Numbered from the stretch's first letter, positions 42,152 to 52,132 are shown. The stretch: 64,000 nucleotides of DNA from Streptomyces sp. NBC_01217 (GCF_035994185.1 NZ_CP108538.1:2852001-2916000), one strand, 5' to 3'. Made by a program: numbers and translations. Notes: generated from the sequence alone by a model not told the origin.

Positions 42152-43627
42152 TTGCCGCTGGGCGGGCGGACGACCACCGTGGTCTCTGCCGTGGGCTTTC
42201 TGCCACCTGGACGGGGGGCCACTTGCCCACCGGCCCGGCTCGGTTGGGGCATTCGGATCGGACATCGACCGGGTGAGGTACCACAGCACGACGAACCAAG
42301 CGGCCGTGCTGAGTGACAGGAGACCGAGCAACCCCCATGCCCAGGCCAGCGTCCTGCACGACGCACCGGCGCAGATCTGAATGACGGCGACCAGCATCCC
42401 GAGCTGACAGACAGCCTCTGCGGTGAGAAAGACCAACCTGACACCCGGGAACCCCAGAGCCGAGGGCAGAACCTTGGACCAGATCACCGTGCCGCGCAAC
42501 GCGGCACCCGCCAGCATCACCACTGCCGCCGTGGACACGATGGTGTACTCGGGGCCGTACACCAGGCGAACGAGAAGGCTGAGGAGACAAGCCCCGACCG
42601 CCACCGCGACCAGTCCGATCCCTCCGGTCAGAGCGCTGCAGCGGAGGACGTCGCGCATCACCGCCTCACGTCGCCCATGGGCTCCGGACCGTGCCAGGCG
42701 CGGGTAGAGCTGTGATGCCACGGGGTTGATGAAGCTCGAGAAGACTCGGCCCGCGGCCGCGGCGACTTTCAGGTAGGTCACAAGGGCTGGGCCGCCGAGC
42801 AGTCCGGCAACAAGGGAGACGCCGCTGTCCGAGGCCAGGGAGACGGACGTGGTCGCCGAACTCTTCACCAGGAAGGGCACCAGCCCCCGGGGCATGGAAA
42901 CGGGGCCGTCGGTGGCTGGACCACACGCCCGGTACACCTCTCGACAGGCGACCACCGTGAGCGCCACCGTGGACACCAGGCCGGTGATCACGGTTGCCAC
43001 CAGGTAGCCAACGGTGCCGGCGGTCAGCAGTGCTGTCAGCGTCACAAGGCACCCGAACACGGCCAGCTTCAAGCGGATCACTCCGATCCGCGAGAGTTGG
43101 TCGGCAATCGCGAAACCGGCCGAGGCGCTGCCCGAAGGCGTGGCCGCTCCCGCCGCCAGCACGGCCGGCACCAGCAGTGAAAGCCGTTCGGCGGAAATCC
43201 ATCCCATGGCCGCAGCCGCCAGCGCGACAAACACACCCACGACCGTGGCCAGCAGCCCGGCTGCCATGTCCAGTTGGAGAAGTCGGCGGTACAGCCGGGT
43301 TCCGTGGCCGGTGCCACGACGTTGTTCCATGGGGACGAACCGCTGCTGCGCGTCTTCGAACCGGGGATCCCACAGCAGAAACCAGACCGATGCCATGGAC
43401 TGGGTCAACAGCACCTCGCCCGCCTCGGTACTGCCGACGAGCCGGACCAGCGTAGCGGTGGTGGCGAGCGACAGCGCCGCCTCGACCTGGCCGGCGACGG
43501 TGAGCGAGCAGAAGGTGCTCAGATGCCCCTGCCAGCGCCGGTGCCCCCAGCGCTTCGCCGGCGACGTGCCGTCGGTCTCGGCGCCCGTGCCATCCGGCAG
43601 GACCCCCGTTGACGATGTACCGCTCAC
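42143..43627 (-). CDS. Oligosaccharide flippase (Wzx/MATE-like)
   Basis: A 494-residue membrane protein with twelve to fourteen hydrophobic segments and few charged loops, the layout of a Wzx polysaccharide flippase. A long N-terminal soluble stretch (1-30) precedes the first segment (FCSLTVAGQVEAALSL). It moves the lipid-linked repeat unit across the membrane. GTG 43627 is chosen because AAGGAGG lies 11 bases ahead; a GTG at 43639 is too close. It follows the dehydrogenase by 44 bp on the same strand. Confidence 0.8.
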   Translation of the reverse strand: MSGTSSTGVLPDGTGAETDGTSPAKRWGHRRWQGHLSTFCSLTVAGQVEAALSLATTATLVRLVGSTEAGEVLLTQSMASVWFLLWDPRFEDAQQRFVPMEQRRGTGHGTRLYRRLLQLDMAAGLLATVVGVFVALAAAAMGWISAERLSLLVPAVLAAGAATPSGSASAGFAIADQLSRIGVIRLKLAVFGCLVTLTALLTAGTVGYLVATVITGLVSTVALTVVACREVYRACGPATDGPVSMPRGLVPFLVKSSATTSVSLASDSGVSLVAGLLGGPALVTYLKVAAAAGRVFSSFINPVASQLYPRLARSGAHGRREAVMRDVLRCSALTGGIGLVAVAVGACLLSLLVRLVYGPEYTIVSTAAVVMLAGAALRGTVIWSKVLPSALGFPGVRLVFLTAEAVCQLGMLVAVIQICAGASCRTLAWAWGLLGLLSLSTAAWFVVLWYLTRSMSDPNAPTEPGRWASGPPSRWQKAHGRDHGGRPPAQRQGR

Positions 43628-43671
43628 CTGGCGCTGCACCTCCTTGTCACTTGGGCAGGGCGCGGACGCGG

Positions 43672-44961
43672 TCAGAGCACCTCCACCCGCTCCCCCCGGC
43701 AGCGATTGCGAGTGTCCAGAACGTAGGCCCCAGCCTCTTCGACGAGCGCGTAATCGAAGGCATCGTGGTCGGTCGCCACCACGACCACGTCGGCCGCCCG
43801 GATCTCCGCCTCGGTGAGTTCCACCCGCGTGATCTCCGGGGGAACGAGATACGAGTCGGTATGGGGCTCCGCCACGACGAGCCGGGCGCCGAGGCCGAGC
43901 AGCGACCGGGCGAGGACGAGGGCCGGCGACTCGCGGATGTCGCCGGTGTTCTTCTTGTAGGCCAAGCCGAGTTGCAGTACGCGCGAGCCCTTGACCGACT
44001 TGCCGCGTTCGTTCAGGCCGCGGGTGATCCGCCCGAGCACATGGGCGGGCATGTGATCGTTGATCTCATTGGCCAGGGTGATGAATCGCAGGTCCTGTCT
44101 CAGCAACCTCTTGACCTGCCACGAGAGATACGAGGGGTCGACCGGCAGACAGTGTCCGCCTACTCCCGGACCAGGTCTGAACGGCATGAACCCGAACGGC
44201 TTGGTACTGGCGGCTTCGACGGCCTCCCAGATGTCAGCCCCCAACTGCCGTGCAACCATGGCCAATTCATTGACCATCGCGATGTTGACGTGTCGGTAGG
44301 TGTTCTCGAGCAGCTTGGTCAACTCGGCGGTCCGGCAGGAGTTCACGGGCACTGTGCGCTCCACGATGTCGCCGTAGAAACGCTCGATACTGCGCAGCGA
44401 CGCTTCGTCGATGCCGGAGATCACCTTGGGTGTGTTCTCCAGGTGCCAGTCGGGGTTCCCGGGGTCGATACGCTCGGGGCTGTAGCCGAGGTGGAAGTCC
44501 GCGCCTGCCTTCAACCCGCTGCCCGACTCCAACAGCGGGCGCAGCAGGCTCTCGGTCGTCCCGGGATACGTGGTGGATTCCAGGACCACGGTGGCGCCGG
44601 GTGTGATGCGCGGGGCGATACTCCGGCCGGCGCACTCCACGAAACTCAGGTCGGGTACGGCCTCACGCAGCGGGGTCGGCACAGTGATGACGCATACGTC
44701 GAATCCGTCGATCACGTCGTAATCGGTGGTGCCGCGGAAGCGTCCGCTGTCCACGGCGGCCATGAGGCGCGCGTCGTCGACGCCTTCGATGTAGGAGTCG
44801 CAGGCGCTCAGGCGCTTGACGCGCAATTCGTCGGTGTCCACGCCGACGACCGAATACCCCGCTTCCACCGCCCGCACGGCCATGGGAAGGCCCACGTATC
44901 CCAGACCCACGACGATCAGCCTTCGACCGTCCGCGTCACTGTTCTGACGCAAGCTCATCAC
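43672..44961 (-). CDS. Nucleotide-sugar dehydrogenase (UDP-HexNAc/UDP-glucose C6 type)
   Basis: A 429-residue enzyme that oxidises C6 of a UDP-sugar to a uronic acid in two NAD steps. NAD site LIVVGLGYVGLPMAVRA, Lys-containing substrate loop LLENTYRHVNIAMVNELA and catalytic Cys271 in GPGVGGHCLPVDP are all intact. The segment ENTPKVISGID is typical of the UDP-N-acetyl-hexosamine dehydrogenase (WbpA/WecC) branch. The product would be an acidic sugar for the polymer. Divergent from the epimerase at 45213. Confidence 0.9.
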   Translation of the reverse strand: MMSLRQNSDADGRRLIVVGLGYVGLPMAVRAVEAGYSVVGVDTDELRVKRLSACDSYIEGVDDARLMAAVDSGRFRGTTDYDVIDGFDVCVITVPTPLREAVPDLSFVECAGRSIAPRITPGATVVLESTTYPGTTESLLRPLLESGSGLKAGADFHLGYSPERIDPGNPDWHLENTPKVISGIDEASLRSIERFYGDIVERTVPVNSCRTAELTKLLENTYRHVNIAMVNELAMVARQLGADIWEAVEAASTKPFGFMPFRPGPGVGGHCLPVDPSYLSWQVKRLLRQDLRFITLANEINDHMPAHVLGRITRGLNERGKSVKGSRVLQLGLAYKKNTGDIRESPALVLARSLLGLGARLVVAEPHTDSYLVPPEITRVELTEAEIRAADVVVVATDHDAFDYALVEEAGAYVLDTRNRCRGERVEVL

Positions 44962-45212
44962 TCCGTAATCGCGGGGAAGTCGGCATATGCCGAGCCCATT
45001 TACGCACGCGAAGCCGCTCCGATCAGAACCTGTGGACTGTGTCCGACCGGCATCACCCTGATTCCGTAACGGACAGACGCGCCGAAGCGGGCCACCATCA
45101 GATGACGGGGTTTCAATTTCCGCTATTCATCGCATAGGTCATCGTTGGCTCGGCAATGTGAACGAGCTCTGCGGAACCGAGAACCCCACCACCCGAACCG
45201 GAGACGCCGCGC

Positions 45213-46283
45213 ATGGATCGTTGTTCGAAGTACCTGGTCACCGGCGGAGCCGGCTTCATTGGCTCCCACCTCGTGGACACATTGCTGGCCGCCGGACACA
45301 GCGTGGTTGTCCTCGACAACCTCACCACCGGCAGGCAGGAGAACCTCGCCCAGGCAGAAGCGAACCCGTGTTTCCGATTCATTCACGGCTCCGTGCTGGA
45401 TGCGCCGCTCGTGGACGAGTTGGTTCAGGAATGCGATAGCGTCATCCATTTGGCTGCCGCCGTCGGGGTCAAACTCATCGTCGAGCAACCGTTGAGTTCG
45501 TTCATCACGAACACGAAGGGCACCGAGACGGTCATCCAGTCCGCGCTGCGTCACGATCGCAGGGTTCTGATCGCCAGCACTTCGGAGATCTATGGAAAGA
45601 ATTCCTCCGGACCGCTGAGCGAGACCTCCGACCGTATCCTGGGCAGCCCTTCAGTGGCCCGGTGGTCGTACAGCACAGCCAAGGCAGTTGACGAGATCAT
45701 GGCTTGCCTCTACCACCGGGAGCGAGGGCTGAGATCGACCGTGGTCCGGTTCTTCAACACCGTGGGCCCCCGCCAGAGCCCGGCGTACGGAATGGTCATC
45801 CCGCGATTCGCCCAGCAGGCGGTGCGCGGGGAGCCCCTCACGATCCATGCGGACGGCCGCCAGAGGCGCTGCTTCCTGCATGTCGCCGACGCCGTCGCCG
45901 CGCTGTTGCTCCTGCTGGATCATCCGGGGACGGAAGGCGAGACCTTCAACATCGGCGCGGACAACGAGATCAGCATCCGCGAGCTCGCCGACCGGATCAT
46001 CGCTCAGACCGGAAGCGTCTCACACGTTGAGCATCTGTCCTACGCCGAGGCATACGGACCGGGCTTCGAGGACATGGAACGAAGAGTCCCCGACACCACG
46101 AAGCTCCGCACCCTGACGGGCTGGCGGCCCCGGCACAGCCTCACCGATGTACTAGCGGACGCGATCGCGGACGCCCGTGCCGAATGGCGCACCGACCTGC
46201 CGGCACATGGCCCGGGCACCCCGGAGCAACGTCCCCCCGTCACCAGCGGGCCCGTTGCCGAAACCGCTCTGGCGCGAAGGTGA
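45213..46283 (+). CDS. NAD-dependent nucleotide-sugar epimerase (SDR)
   Basis: A 356-residue extended SDR. LVTGGAGFIGSHLVDTLL (NAD), STSEIYGKN with the catalytic Ser/Thr, and WSYSTAKAVDEIM with Tyr and Lys. The STSEIYG form and the C-terminal RVPDTTKLRTLTGWRP resemble UDP-glucuronate/UDP-galacturonate epimerases and decarboxylases. Together with the dehydrogenase it could supply epimerised uronic acids. The final 35 residues are a Pro-rich extension. Its stop overlaps the start of the WecA-type gene. Confidence 0.87.
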   Translation: MDRCSKYLVTGGAGFIGSHLVDTLLAAGHSVVVLDNLTTGRQENLAQAEANPCFRFIHGSVLDAPLVDELVQECDSVIHLAAAVGVKLIVEQPLSSFITNTKGTETVIQSALRHDRRVLIASTSEIYGKNSSGPLSETSDRILGSPSVARWSYSTAKAVDEIMACLYHRERGLRSTVVRFFNTVGPRQSPAYGMVIPRFAQQAVRGEPLTIHADGRQRRCFLHVADAVAALLLLLDHPGTEGETFNIGADNEISIRELADRIIAQTGSVSHVEHLSYAEAYGPGFEDMERRVPDTTKLRTLTGWRPRHSLTDVLADAIADARAEWRTDLPAHGPGTPEQRPPVTSGPVAETALARR

Positions 46284-47485
46284 CCGGCGTGAACACAGCG
46301 GTCACGACAGCAGCAGGCGCCGCGGCCCTGCTGCTCGGACTGCTGCTGACGGAGCCGCTGAGACGCCTTGCTTTGCGCCATGGGATCACCGACCGTCCCA
46401 ACGCCCGTAAGGCGCACACCCGGCCGACGCCCTACCTCGGCGGTGTCGCCGTCGCGATCGCCACGCTCGTCGCGGGTGCCGCCATCGCGCGCGCCCGAGC
46501 GGACTTCGACCCGGTTCTCGCAGTGCTGCTCGGCGGCGCGGCGATCGTGTGCGTCCTCGGACTCATCGACGATCTGCGCCAGCTCGGGCCGGGGATCCGG
46601 CTGTGCGTCGAGACGTCCATGGCCGCGATGGTGGTACTGGCAGGGGGGCATCCGACGGTCTTCGGCGGCGCCTTCGACGCCGTGCTCGCCGTCGTGTGGA
46701 TCGTCTTCGTGACGAATGCGTTCAACCTGTTGGACAACATGGACGGCGCGGCAGCATCGCTGTGTGGCGTCATCGGCGGATTCATCTGCCTGACCGTCCC
46801 GGCAGACGGCCCGGATGGCCTGGGTGTGGTGATGGCGGCCCTGACCGGGGCCTGCGTCGGCTTCCTCTTCCACAACAGGCATCCGGCACGGATCTTCCTC
46901 GGCGACGCGGGATCGCTCTTCCTCGGCTTCACACTGGCCTCCGCGATGATGGTGCTCCACAGTGACACCACCGGCCTTTCCGGACCCGTCAGCCTGCTAC
47001 TCGCCACCCTGGTGCCCACGTTGGACACCACGCTGGTGATGGTGTCCCGCTATCGGGAGTCAAGGCCCCTGCTGCAGGGCGGCACGGACCATATCGCCCA
47101 CCGGTTGCGGCGCCTGGGGATGACGGTGCAGCAGGTCGTCCGATTTCTCAGCGTCCTCGCGGTAGCCGGCTGCCTGTCCGCAACGCTGGTGACCTACGGG
47201 TTGCTCGCTCCTGGCATCGCGCTCCTTGCCGCCTCCGCAGTGGGCGTCGGGGCGGTACGGCTGCTGCTCAGGATCCCCTCTGCCACGACCGCTTCGCCGC
47301 GCGTCGCGGTCCCGGCCGGGGGGCCGACAGAGGGGTTCGCCCGTGCAGCCGTCCAGTTGAGACGCAGCGGTGGGTCCGGGCGCCGCCCGAGAGCGGTCCG
47401 GCCGGTGGACGTGCCGCATTCACGTGAGGCCCGGAAGGCCGCCACGCTGTCCCGGACGGCAGGCACTCCGGCGGCACCGCAGTGA
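46280..47485 (+). CDS. WecA/MraY-like undecaprenyl-phosphate sugar-1-phosphate transferase
   Basis: A 401-residue polytopic membrane enzyme that loads the first sugar-phosphate onto undecaprenyl phosphate. Conserved cytoplasmic motifs: GLIDDLRQLG (Mg-binding DD), NAFNLLDNMDGAA, RIFLGDAGSLFLGF and the HIAHRLRRLG loop. The GTG at 46280 overlaps the previous TGA; GTG 46289 is an alternative. A charged C-terminal tail of about 65 residues is unusual. It is the probable initiating enzyme of the locus. Confidence 0.9.
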   Translation: MTGVNTAVTTAAGAAALLLGLLLTEPLRRLALRHGITDRPNARKAHTRPTPYLGGVAVAIATLVAGAAIARARADFDPVLAVLLGGAAIVCVLGLIDDLRQLGPGIRLCVETSMAAMVVLAGGHPTVFGGAFDAVLAVVWIVFVTNAFNLLDNMDGAAASLCGVIGGFICLTVPADGPDGLGVVMAALTGACVGFLFHNRHPARIFLGDAGSLFLGFTLASAMMVLHSDTTGLSGPVSLLLATLVPTLDTTLVMVSRYRESRPLLQGGTDHIAHRLRRLGMTVQQVVRFLSVLAVAGCLSATLVTYGLLAPGIALLAASAVGVGAVRLLLRIPSATTASPRVAVPAGGPTEGFARAAVQLRRSGGSGRRPRAVRPVDVPHSREARKAATLSRTAGTPAAPQ

Positions 47486-47579
47486 TGCCCTGGACCAGGT
47501 GTTCCGCGATCGACAATTGGGCCCACATCCTGCGAGCGTGAAACGCTGCTGCTGGACAAAGCGCTCCGGCAGCACCCCC

Positions 47580-47606
47580 GGGCACGCCCTCAAAGAGGGT
47601 GTGCCC
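47580..47606 (+). terminator. Hairpin terminator after the WecA-type gene
   Basis: A 12-bp stem with one G-U pair (47580-47591 with 47595-47606) and an AAA loop, 95 bp after the stop and well ahead of the next gene. Confidence 0.65.
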
Positions 47607-47749
47607 GCGGTGTCCGCCGTCCGGTATTCGGGTGATGGCCCCTCGAGACACGCGGAACCGGGCCAAGGCCTCGTCTGCGGGTGCCACCCAGCACCTATTG
47701 TGCTGACGCGCGACGGCACAGGGCCTCGTAGGCTTCGGAAAGCGACTCG

Positions 47750-48892
47750 ATGACCATGGCGCGTATCTGCGAAGTGATCAAGACCCTCGACGTGGGCGGG
47801 GCCGAGGTCCTTCTGGTGGAACGCCTGCGCCGGTCTCCCCGGACCGACCGTGACTACACCGTGGTCTTCCTGGATGCCTCGACGGAGGAACTGGTGGATG
47901 CGCTCCGGGACTGCGGAGTATCACTCGTCGATCTCCGCTCTTGTCCGCGGCGGCTGCGTTACCTCGGATTGGTCCGTACGGTGCGGCGCCTGGCTCCCGA
48001 TGTGGTAAATGTTCACTCCCCTCTGCCCGCTGCGGTGCTGCGCCCCGCTCTGCGTCTGATGCGCCTGCGACCGGCACTGGTTTCGACGGTGCACTATGTC
48101 CGTTGCCATCCGCTGACCAGGCTGCTCAATCAGGCGACCCGGCATCTGGACGATCTGACGGTGGCGGTCTCACCGCAGGTGGCCGCCTCCAGGTCCGTGC
48201 GGGGCGCTCGCCGGGTCCGTACGCGGATCCACGGGGTGGACGTGGCCGCGCAGCGTGGCTGGGCGCGGCGAGCGGACCAGCTGCGGGAGGAGTTCGGGAT
48301 CCCCTCGGACACCTTCGTACTGGCCTTCGTGGCCAACTTCCGTCCGGTGAAGAACCACACGCTGCTGGTCGAAGCAGCCGCCCTGGTGCTCGATCGGCGC
48401 CCTGACGCATTGTTCGTCCTGGCGGGGGACGGTCCCCTCCGTGAGCAGGTGCTCACGGACATCCGCCGGCGCGGACTGCAGGACCGGATGCGATACCTGG
48501 GGCGGGTTCCGCAGGCCGGCCGACTGGTGGCGGCCGCCGACGCCCTGGTTCTGGCCTCCCACTACGAAGCGCTGCCCGTGGTGGTCATGGAGGCCCTCGC
48601 GTCCGGTGTACCGGTGGTGGCCACGATGGTCGGAGGAATCCCCGACCTGGTCCGCGACGGTGACAACGGCATCCTGGTCCAGCCCGGTTCACCACAACGG
48701 CTGGCCGAAGCCATCCTGCGCATCATGCGTCCGGAAGTTCGTTCCGTGCTCGCCGCCGGAGCGCTCGCCGACACCACGACGGTGGACATGGCCTCTACCG
48801 CCGCATGGTTCGACAGCGTGTACGCCACCTTGGCGGACGGAGCTCCGGAAATCCGAAAAGAAGCCGCCTCAGGAGAAACGCAGGCCGTCTGA
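47750..48892 (+). CDS. GT4-family glycosyltransferase
   Basis: A 380-residue GT-B enzyme: EVIKTLDVGGAEVLLVERLR in the N-domain, DVVNVHSPLPAAVLRPAL, AFVANFRPVKNHTLLVEAA, FVLAGDGPLREQV and SHYEALPVVVMEALASGVPVV in the donor domain. The intergenic region in front carries a terminator, so it has its own promoter. A second ATG (47756) two codons later is equally possible. Confidence 0.92.
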   Translation: MTMARICEVIKTLDVGGAEVLLVERLRRSPRTDRDYTVVFLDASTEELVDALRDCGVSLVDLRSCPRRLRYLGLVRTVRRLAPDVVNVHSPLPAAVLRPALRLMRLRPALVSTVHYVRCHPLTRLLNQATRHLDDLTVAVSPQVAASRSVRGARRVRTRIHGVDVAAQRGWARRADQLREEFGIPSDTFVLAFVANFRPVKNHTLLVEAAALVLDRRPDALFVLAGDGPLREQVLTDIRRRGLQDRMRYLGRVPQAGRLVAAADALVLASHYEALPVVVMEALASGVPVVATMVGGIPDLVRDGDNGILVQPGSPQRLAEAILRIMRPEVRSVLAAGALADTTTVDMASTAAWFDSVYATLADGAPEIRKEAASGETQAV

Positions 48893-48934
48893 TTCCACCC
48901 GTGTCCACGGTCCGCGCTGCTCTGTCAGCCGCTG

Positions 48935-50797
48935 TCAGTCGCCACACGCCGGATAGGACTCCGCCCGGGCTCGCAGGGGTGTGACCAGCGGCTGGTGCCA
49001 CAGCACGGGGGCGCGGTCGCTGACCGGCTCCAGCAGCTGGAGCGTCAGGGTGCGGCTGCGCTGCGCCGGCAGCTCCAAGTCCAGTGTGTAGACCGGGTGA
49101 TGGCGTTCCTCTCCGATATCCACCGTGGTGGACCGGCCGTCGAGGGCCGCACCGGTGAGTTGTGCACCCCTGCTGGCGTAGTAGGAGACCAGCAGCCGGT
49201 TGTCTCCCGGGCGAGGGCGGTGAGCAGGCTTGTCGCCCCGCTGGGTGACGTAGGCGGGAAGCCCCGACGCCGGAGCTCGGTTTGCGAGAGTGATCCGCGC
49301 AGTAACGAGGCGGCCGTCCGGCGTACAGCGGCCCGGGACCCAGCTCAGTTCTCGCTCAAGGTAGTAGTCGAGCTTGCCACCCGCGGCGTTGTTGACAACG
49401 AGTCCGGCGAAGGGGCCGGGCTGCTGGGGCAACGTACCGCTCAACGGCCGGGTCGACAGGAGACGTTGCTCGTCTTCGCGGGCGCTCCACACCTTCAGCC
49501 GCCCCTCCGATACGTCGCCATACGCCGCCTTGACCAGTCCGGGAAGGCGACGCGGGTCGCGGAGGGCGTCCGCGAGAGTGGTGACTGCCGTGCGCGCCAC
49601 ATCGAGCAGGAACTCCTTGCGCTTCGCGTCATCGGGGTAGCGCGCGTAGCCCGTGCGCTCCGTGAGATCCAGCACGTTGTCGGCGGTGAGCGCCGTGCCG
49701 TCGCGCAGCCGTCCCGGGCCTGTGGCCCGCAGCAATCGCCCCAGCGTGATGGGATCCAAGGCGGCCACACCGTCCACTTGCTGACCGCTGCGTTGGTGCC
49801 AGGTTGCCGCCCAGATACGGGCCGCGTAGGGGAAGTGCGGGCTGAGATTGGAGTTGGCCCAGTATCGGGTGGGCTCGGCCTGGCTGTAGCGGGCGGCGAA
49901 TTCGGCCCCCAGGTCGACCGTGGGGTTGGCGCCCGTCACTGTGTCGTCGTTGCCGAAGGTCTCGAAGCGCAGCTCTCCCCGGACGGCGGTGAGCACGGCG
50001 AAGGCCCCTGGCATTCCGCCGGTGCCTCGGGCTTCCGCGGTGTTCTGGACGACGACAAAATACCGCCGCGGACTCTGTTCGCCCAGCATCGGCGGCAGTA
50101 CACGGGCAGCCAGAGCGGCATCAGCTGTGGCGGGGGCGGTCCGGTCGAGCAGTCGAACGAGTCGAACGCGCGCGCGATCGATTGCGGGCAGCCAGGTGGT
50201 GCGAGGCAGTTCGTCGACCTCCGCGCGCGTCCCGGCGGCGATCCGCGCCGCTCGTTCGAGCTCCGGAGCCTTACCGCCCAATGCGGACAGGAGAGCTCCC
50301 AACCCGCCCTTTCGGGAGTCTCCGGCCAGCTCGGGAGCGAGGCGCACGACCGGTGGAAGGACGTCGTGAGTCAACCGGTCGGCGGCCTTCGCGGCGCCCC
50401 GGACGGTCTCCGCGGGCCGGCCGAGGAATGGAGCCTGCGCGAAGAGATACCAGGCGGGCCCGGTGGTGAGGCGGTGGGCGCGGGCGGCATGCGCGTTCGC
50501 AGAGCGCATCGCCGCCTCGGGGTCCCTTGTCGCAGCCGCCGGCTCCGCGTTCCCCCCGGTACCCGTGACCGAGCGCCGCAGCGTCTCCAGCGACCGCTGA
50601 GCGGCCAGCAGTTCGGACCGGGCGAGCAGACCGGTGACCGCGATCCACGCCGTTCCGGCGAGGACCAGCGCGACCACGGCCAAAAGAATGTGCCAGGCGC
50701 GAGGCCGTGGGAAACGGCCGCGTGCCGGCTCGTGACTCCCAGGCCGCCCCGTGCTTCCTCGGAGCTTGAGACCCTGGTGCAGGTGTCGCAACCGCAT
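48935..50797 (-). CDS. DUF4012 domain membrane protein
   Basis: A 620-residue protein anchored by one N-terminal membrane segment (about 36-58) with a large exterior part. The DUF4012 pattern includes LLGEQSPRRYFVVVQNTAE-type and ARGTGGMPGAFAVL segments (about 238-262), and it ends in a beta-rich region. Function is unknown; from recall it occurs in actinobacterial cell-surface loci, so a role in polymer attachment or handling is plausible. ATG 50797 has GGAG 10 bases ahead; the frame is open to 50920. Confidence 0.83.
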   Translation of the reverse strand: MRLRHLHQGLKLRGSTGRPGSHEPARGRFPRPRAWHILLAVVALVLAGTAWIAVTGLLARSELLAAQRSLETLRRSVTGTGGNAEPAAATRDPEAAMRSANAHAARAHRLTTGPAWYLFAQAPFLGRPAETVRGAAKAADRLTHDVLPPVVRLAPELAGDSRKGGLGALLSALGGKAPELERAARIAAGTRAEVDELPRTTWLPAIDRARVRLVRLLDRTAPATADAALAARVLPPMLGEQSPRRYFVVVQNTAEARGTGGMPGAFAVLTAVRGELRFETFGNDDTVTGANPTVDLGAEFAARYSQAEPTRYWANSNLSPHFPYAARIWAATWHQRSGQQVDGVAALDPITLGRLLRATGPGRLRDGTALTADNVLDLTERTGYARYPDDAKRKEFLLDVARTAVTTLADALRDPRRLPGLVKAAYGDVSEGRLKVWSAREDEQRLLSTRPLSGTLPQQPGPFAGLVVNNAAGGKLDYYLERELSWVPGRCTPDGRLVTARITLANRAPASGLPAYVTQRGDKPAHRPRPGDNRLLVSYYASRGAQLTGAALDGRSTTVDIGEERHHPVYTLDLELPAQRSRTLTLQLLEPVSDRAPVLWHQPLVTPLRARAESYPACGD

Positions 50798-51190
50798 GAA
50801 GAACTCCGCGATCAGTGGCTCTTGAGCCACGGGACTGCCATGCCCGTCCCGCCGCACGTCGAGAAGGTCGCCATCTTGTCCACGCTCCTCACATGAGTCC
50901 AGCCCGAACAGGCGGTACAAAGTGTTCCCTCACGCGCATACATCTCGCCGAGTGGCACCTGCTAACGCCACAGAATCCTCAAATGACTGAATGGCCCAAT
51001 AACTGATGGTTTCAGAATGGGCTGAGTCCAGGCCGAGTGTGCTGCCGAAGTTGCTGCCGCCGAAACCCGGGAAGCCGAGCAGCGCAGGTTCAAGCAGCTG
51101 ACCGATCGCGCGGACGAGATCGAGCCGGGGCGGCGTAGTGGCCGAGGTGCGCGGCCAGCGCGTGCGCGAGCCACCCGTCGACGGCATCCG
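50798..51190. other. Region without a clear gene upstream of DUF4012
   Basis: About 390 bp; 50920-51010 is AT-richer and may hold the DUF4012 promoter. The right part approaches the decayed transposase. No credible reading frame is found. Confidence 0.4.
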
Positions 51191-51513
51191 GCGTTGTCAA
51201 TCGCTACGGCGCGCGATCTCGCTCCGGGCAGCTTCGTCACCCTCGCGCAGCTCGGTGCCGGTGAGCCTCTGCTCCTGGACCAGACATGAGCACTCCCGCG
51301 CCCCGGTGATGAAGAACGTCCGCATGACGCGTGCGACCCGCTTCTCGTTGACCCGCAGGCCCTTCGCTCGTCGCGGTGGACCTCGCGGATCCGCTCGGCC
51401 AGGAGCCGGTCCTCTCTGTGCCGGGACGTCCTCGCTTCCCTGCCGGCAAGCCACTTGCAGTAGCTGGACCGGTTCAGATTCAAGACCTCGCACAGCCGCT
51501 TCGCGAGCCCCAT
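51190..51513 (-). pseudogene. IS3-family transposase (OrfB) remnant
   Basis: The frame beginning near 51513 reads LAKRLCEVLNLNRSSYCKWL then HREDRLLAERIREVHRD, the start of an IS3/IS150-type OrfB. After a frameshift it continues GLRVNEKRVARVMRTFFITG, then degrades. The DDE catalytic core, OrfA and terminal repeats are missing. It marks past insertion at the edge of the polysaccharide locus. Confidence 0.8.
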
Positions 51514-51586
51514 TAACCCGGGAGGAAACAGCGGCAGGGCCCATGGCGTCGTCCGAGCCATGGGCCCTGCCCGTGCGGTGAGGGCG

Positions 51587-52132
51587 TCAGTCCCAGACGA
51601 GTCGGCCGTCCTCCACATGTCCGGCCGTAGGCGACGCCCCGGCGGAGATCTGCTCCATGAGGGCGACGGTGTCGTCGAACAGGCCGGCCAGCGAAGCATG
51701 GACCTCGAAGGAGGGCGCGTCCCCGTCACCGAATGAACCGATCCGGCCGCTTCGCGCGTCCAGGAACTTTCCGTAACAGGAGTCCTCGTCCGAGACGACC
51801 GGAATCCACTGCTCGTGCCAGAAGGGGAACTCCGGATCGTCGGACGGGTCGTCGCGCTCGATCTCCATCTTGAACGCATAGGTACGCTCCATGGCCACGA
51901 GCCCCAGAAAGTCCCGGTTCCCGGGCGCGACCCCTTCGGTGACCTCTCCGGCCCCCGACTCCAGCAGCCAGGCCCGCAGTTCGGCCGGGAACGCGACACC
52001 CAGCCGGTCCTCCGTCGCGGAGATGTCCGCCGCAGCCGCAGCCGCAGGGCCCAGAACCGAGGCCGCGGTCACGGGGGCATGCGCCTCCAGCCAGCCCGCC
52101 AGCCGCCGCCACGCCCGTTGTGCCTCATCCAT
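51587..52132 (-). CDS. SMI1/KNR4 (SUKH) family protein
   Basis: A 181-residue acidic soluble protein. The SUKH features are the early GVAFPAELRAWLLESGAGE segment (about 48-66) with a following loop, and a second-half strand pattern ending in VALMEQI. Such proteins act as immunity factors to polymorphic toxins or as standalone cell-wall-related proteins. No toxin gene is present. ATG 52132 is chosen by the family's N-terminus; ribosome site weak. Lies between an IS remnant and another, truncated SUKH-like gene. Confidence 0.75.
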   Translation of the reverse strand: MDEAQRAWRRLAGWLEAHAPVTAASVLGPAAAAAADISATEDRLGVAFPAELRAWLLESGAGEVTEGVAPGNRDFLGLVAMERTYAFKMEIERDDPSDDPEFPFWHEQWIPVVSDEDSCYGKFLDARSGRIGSFGDGDAPSFEVHASLAGLFDDTVALMEQISAGASPTAGHVEDGRLVWD

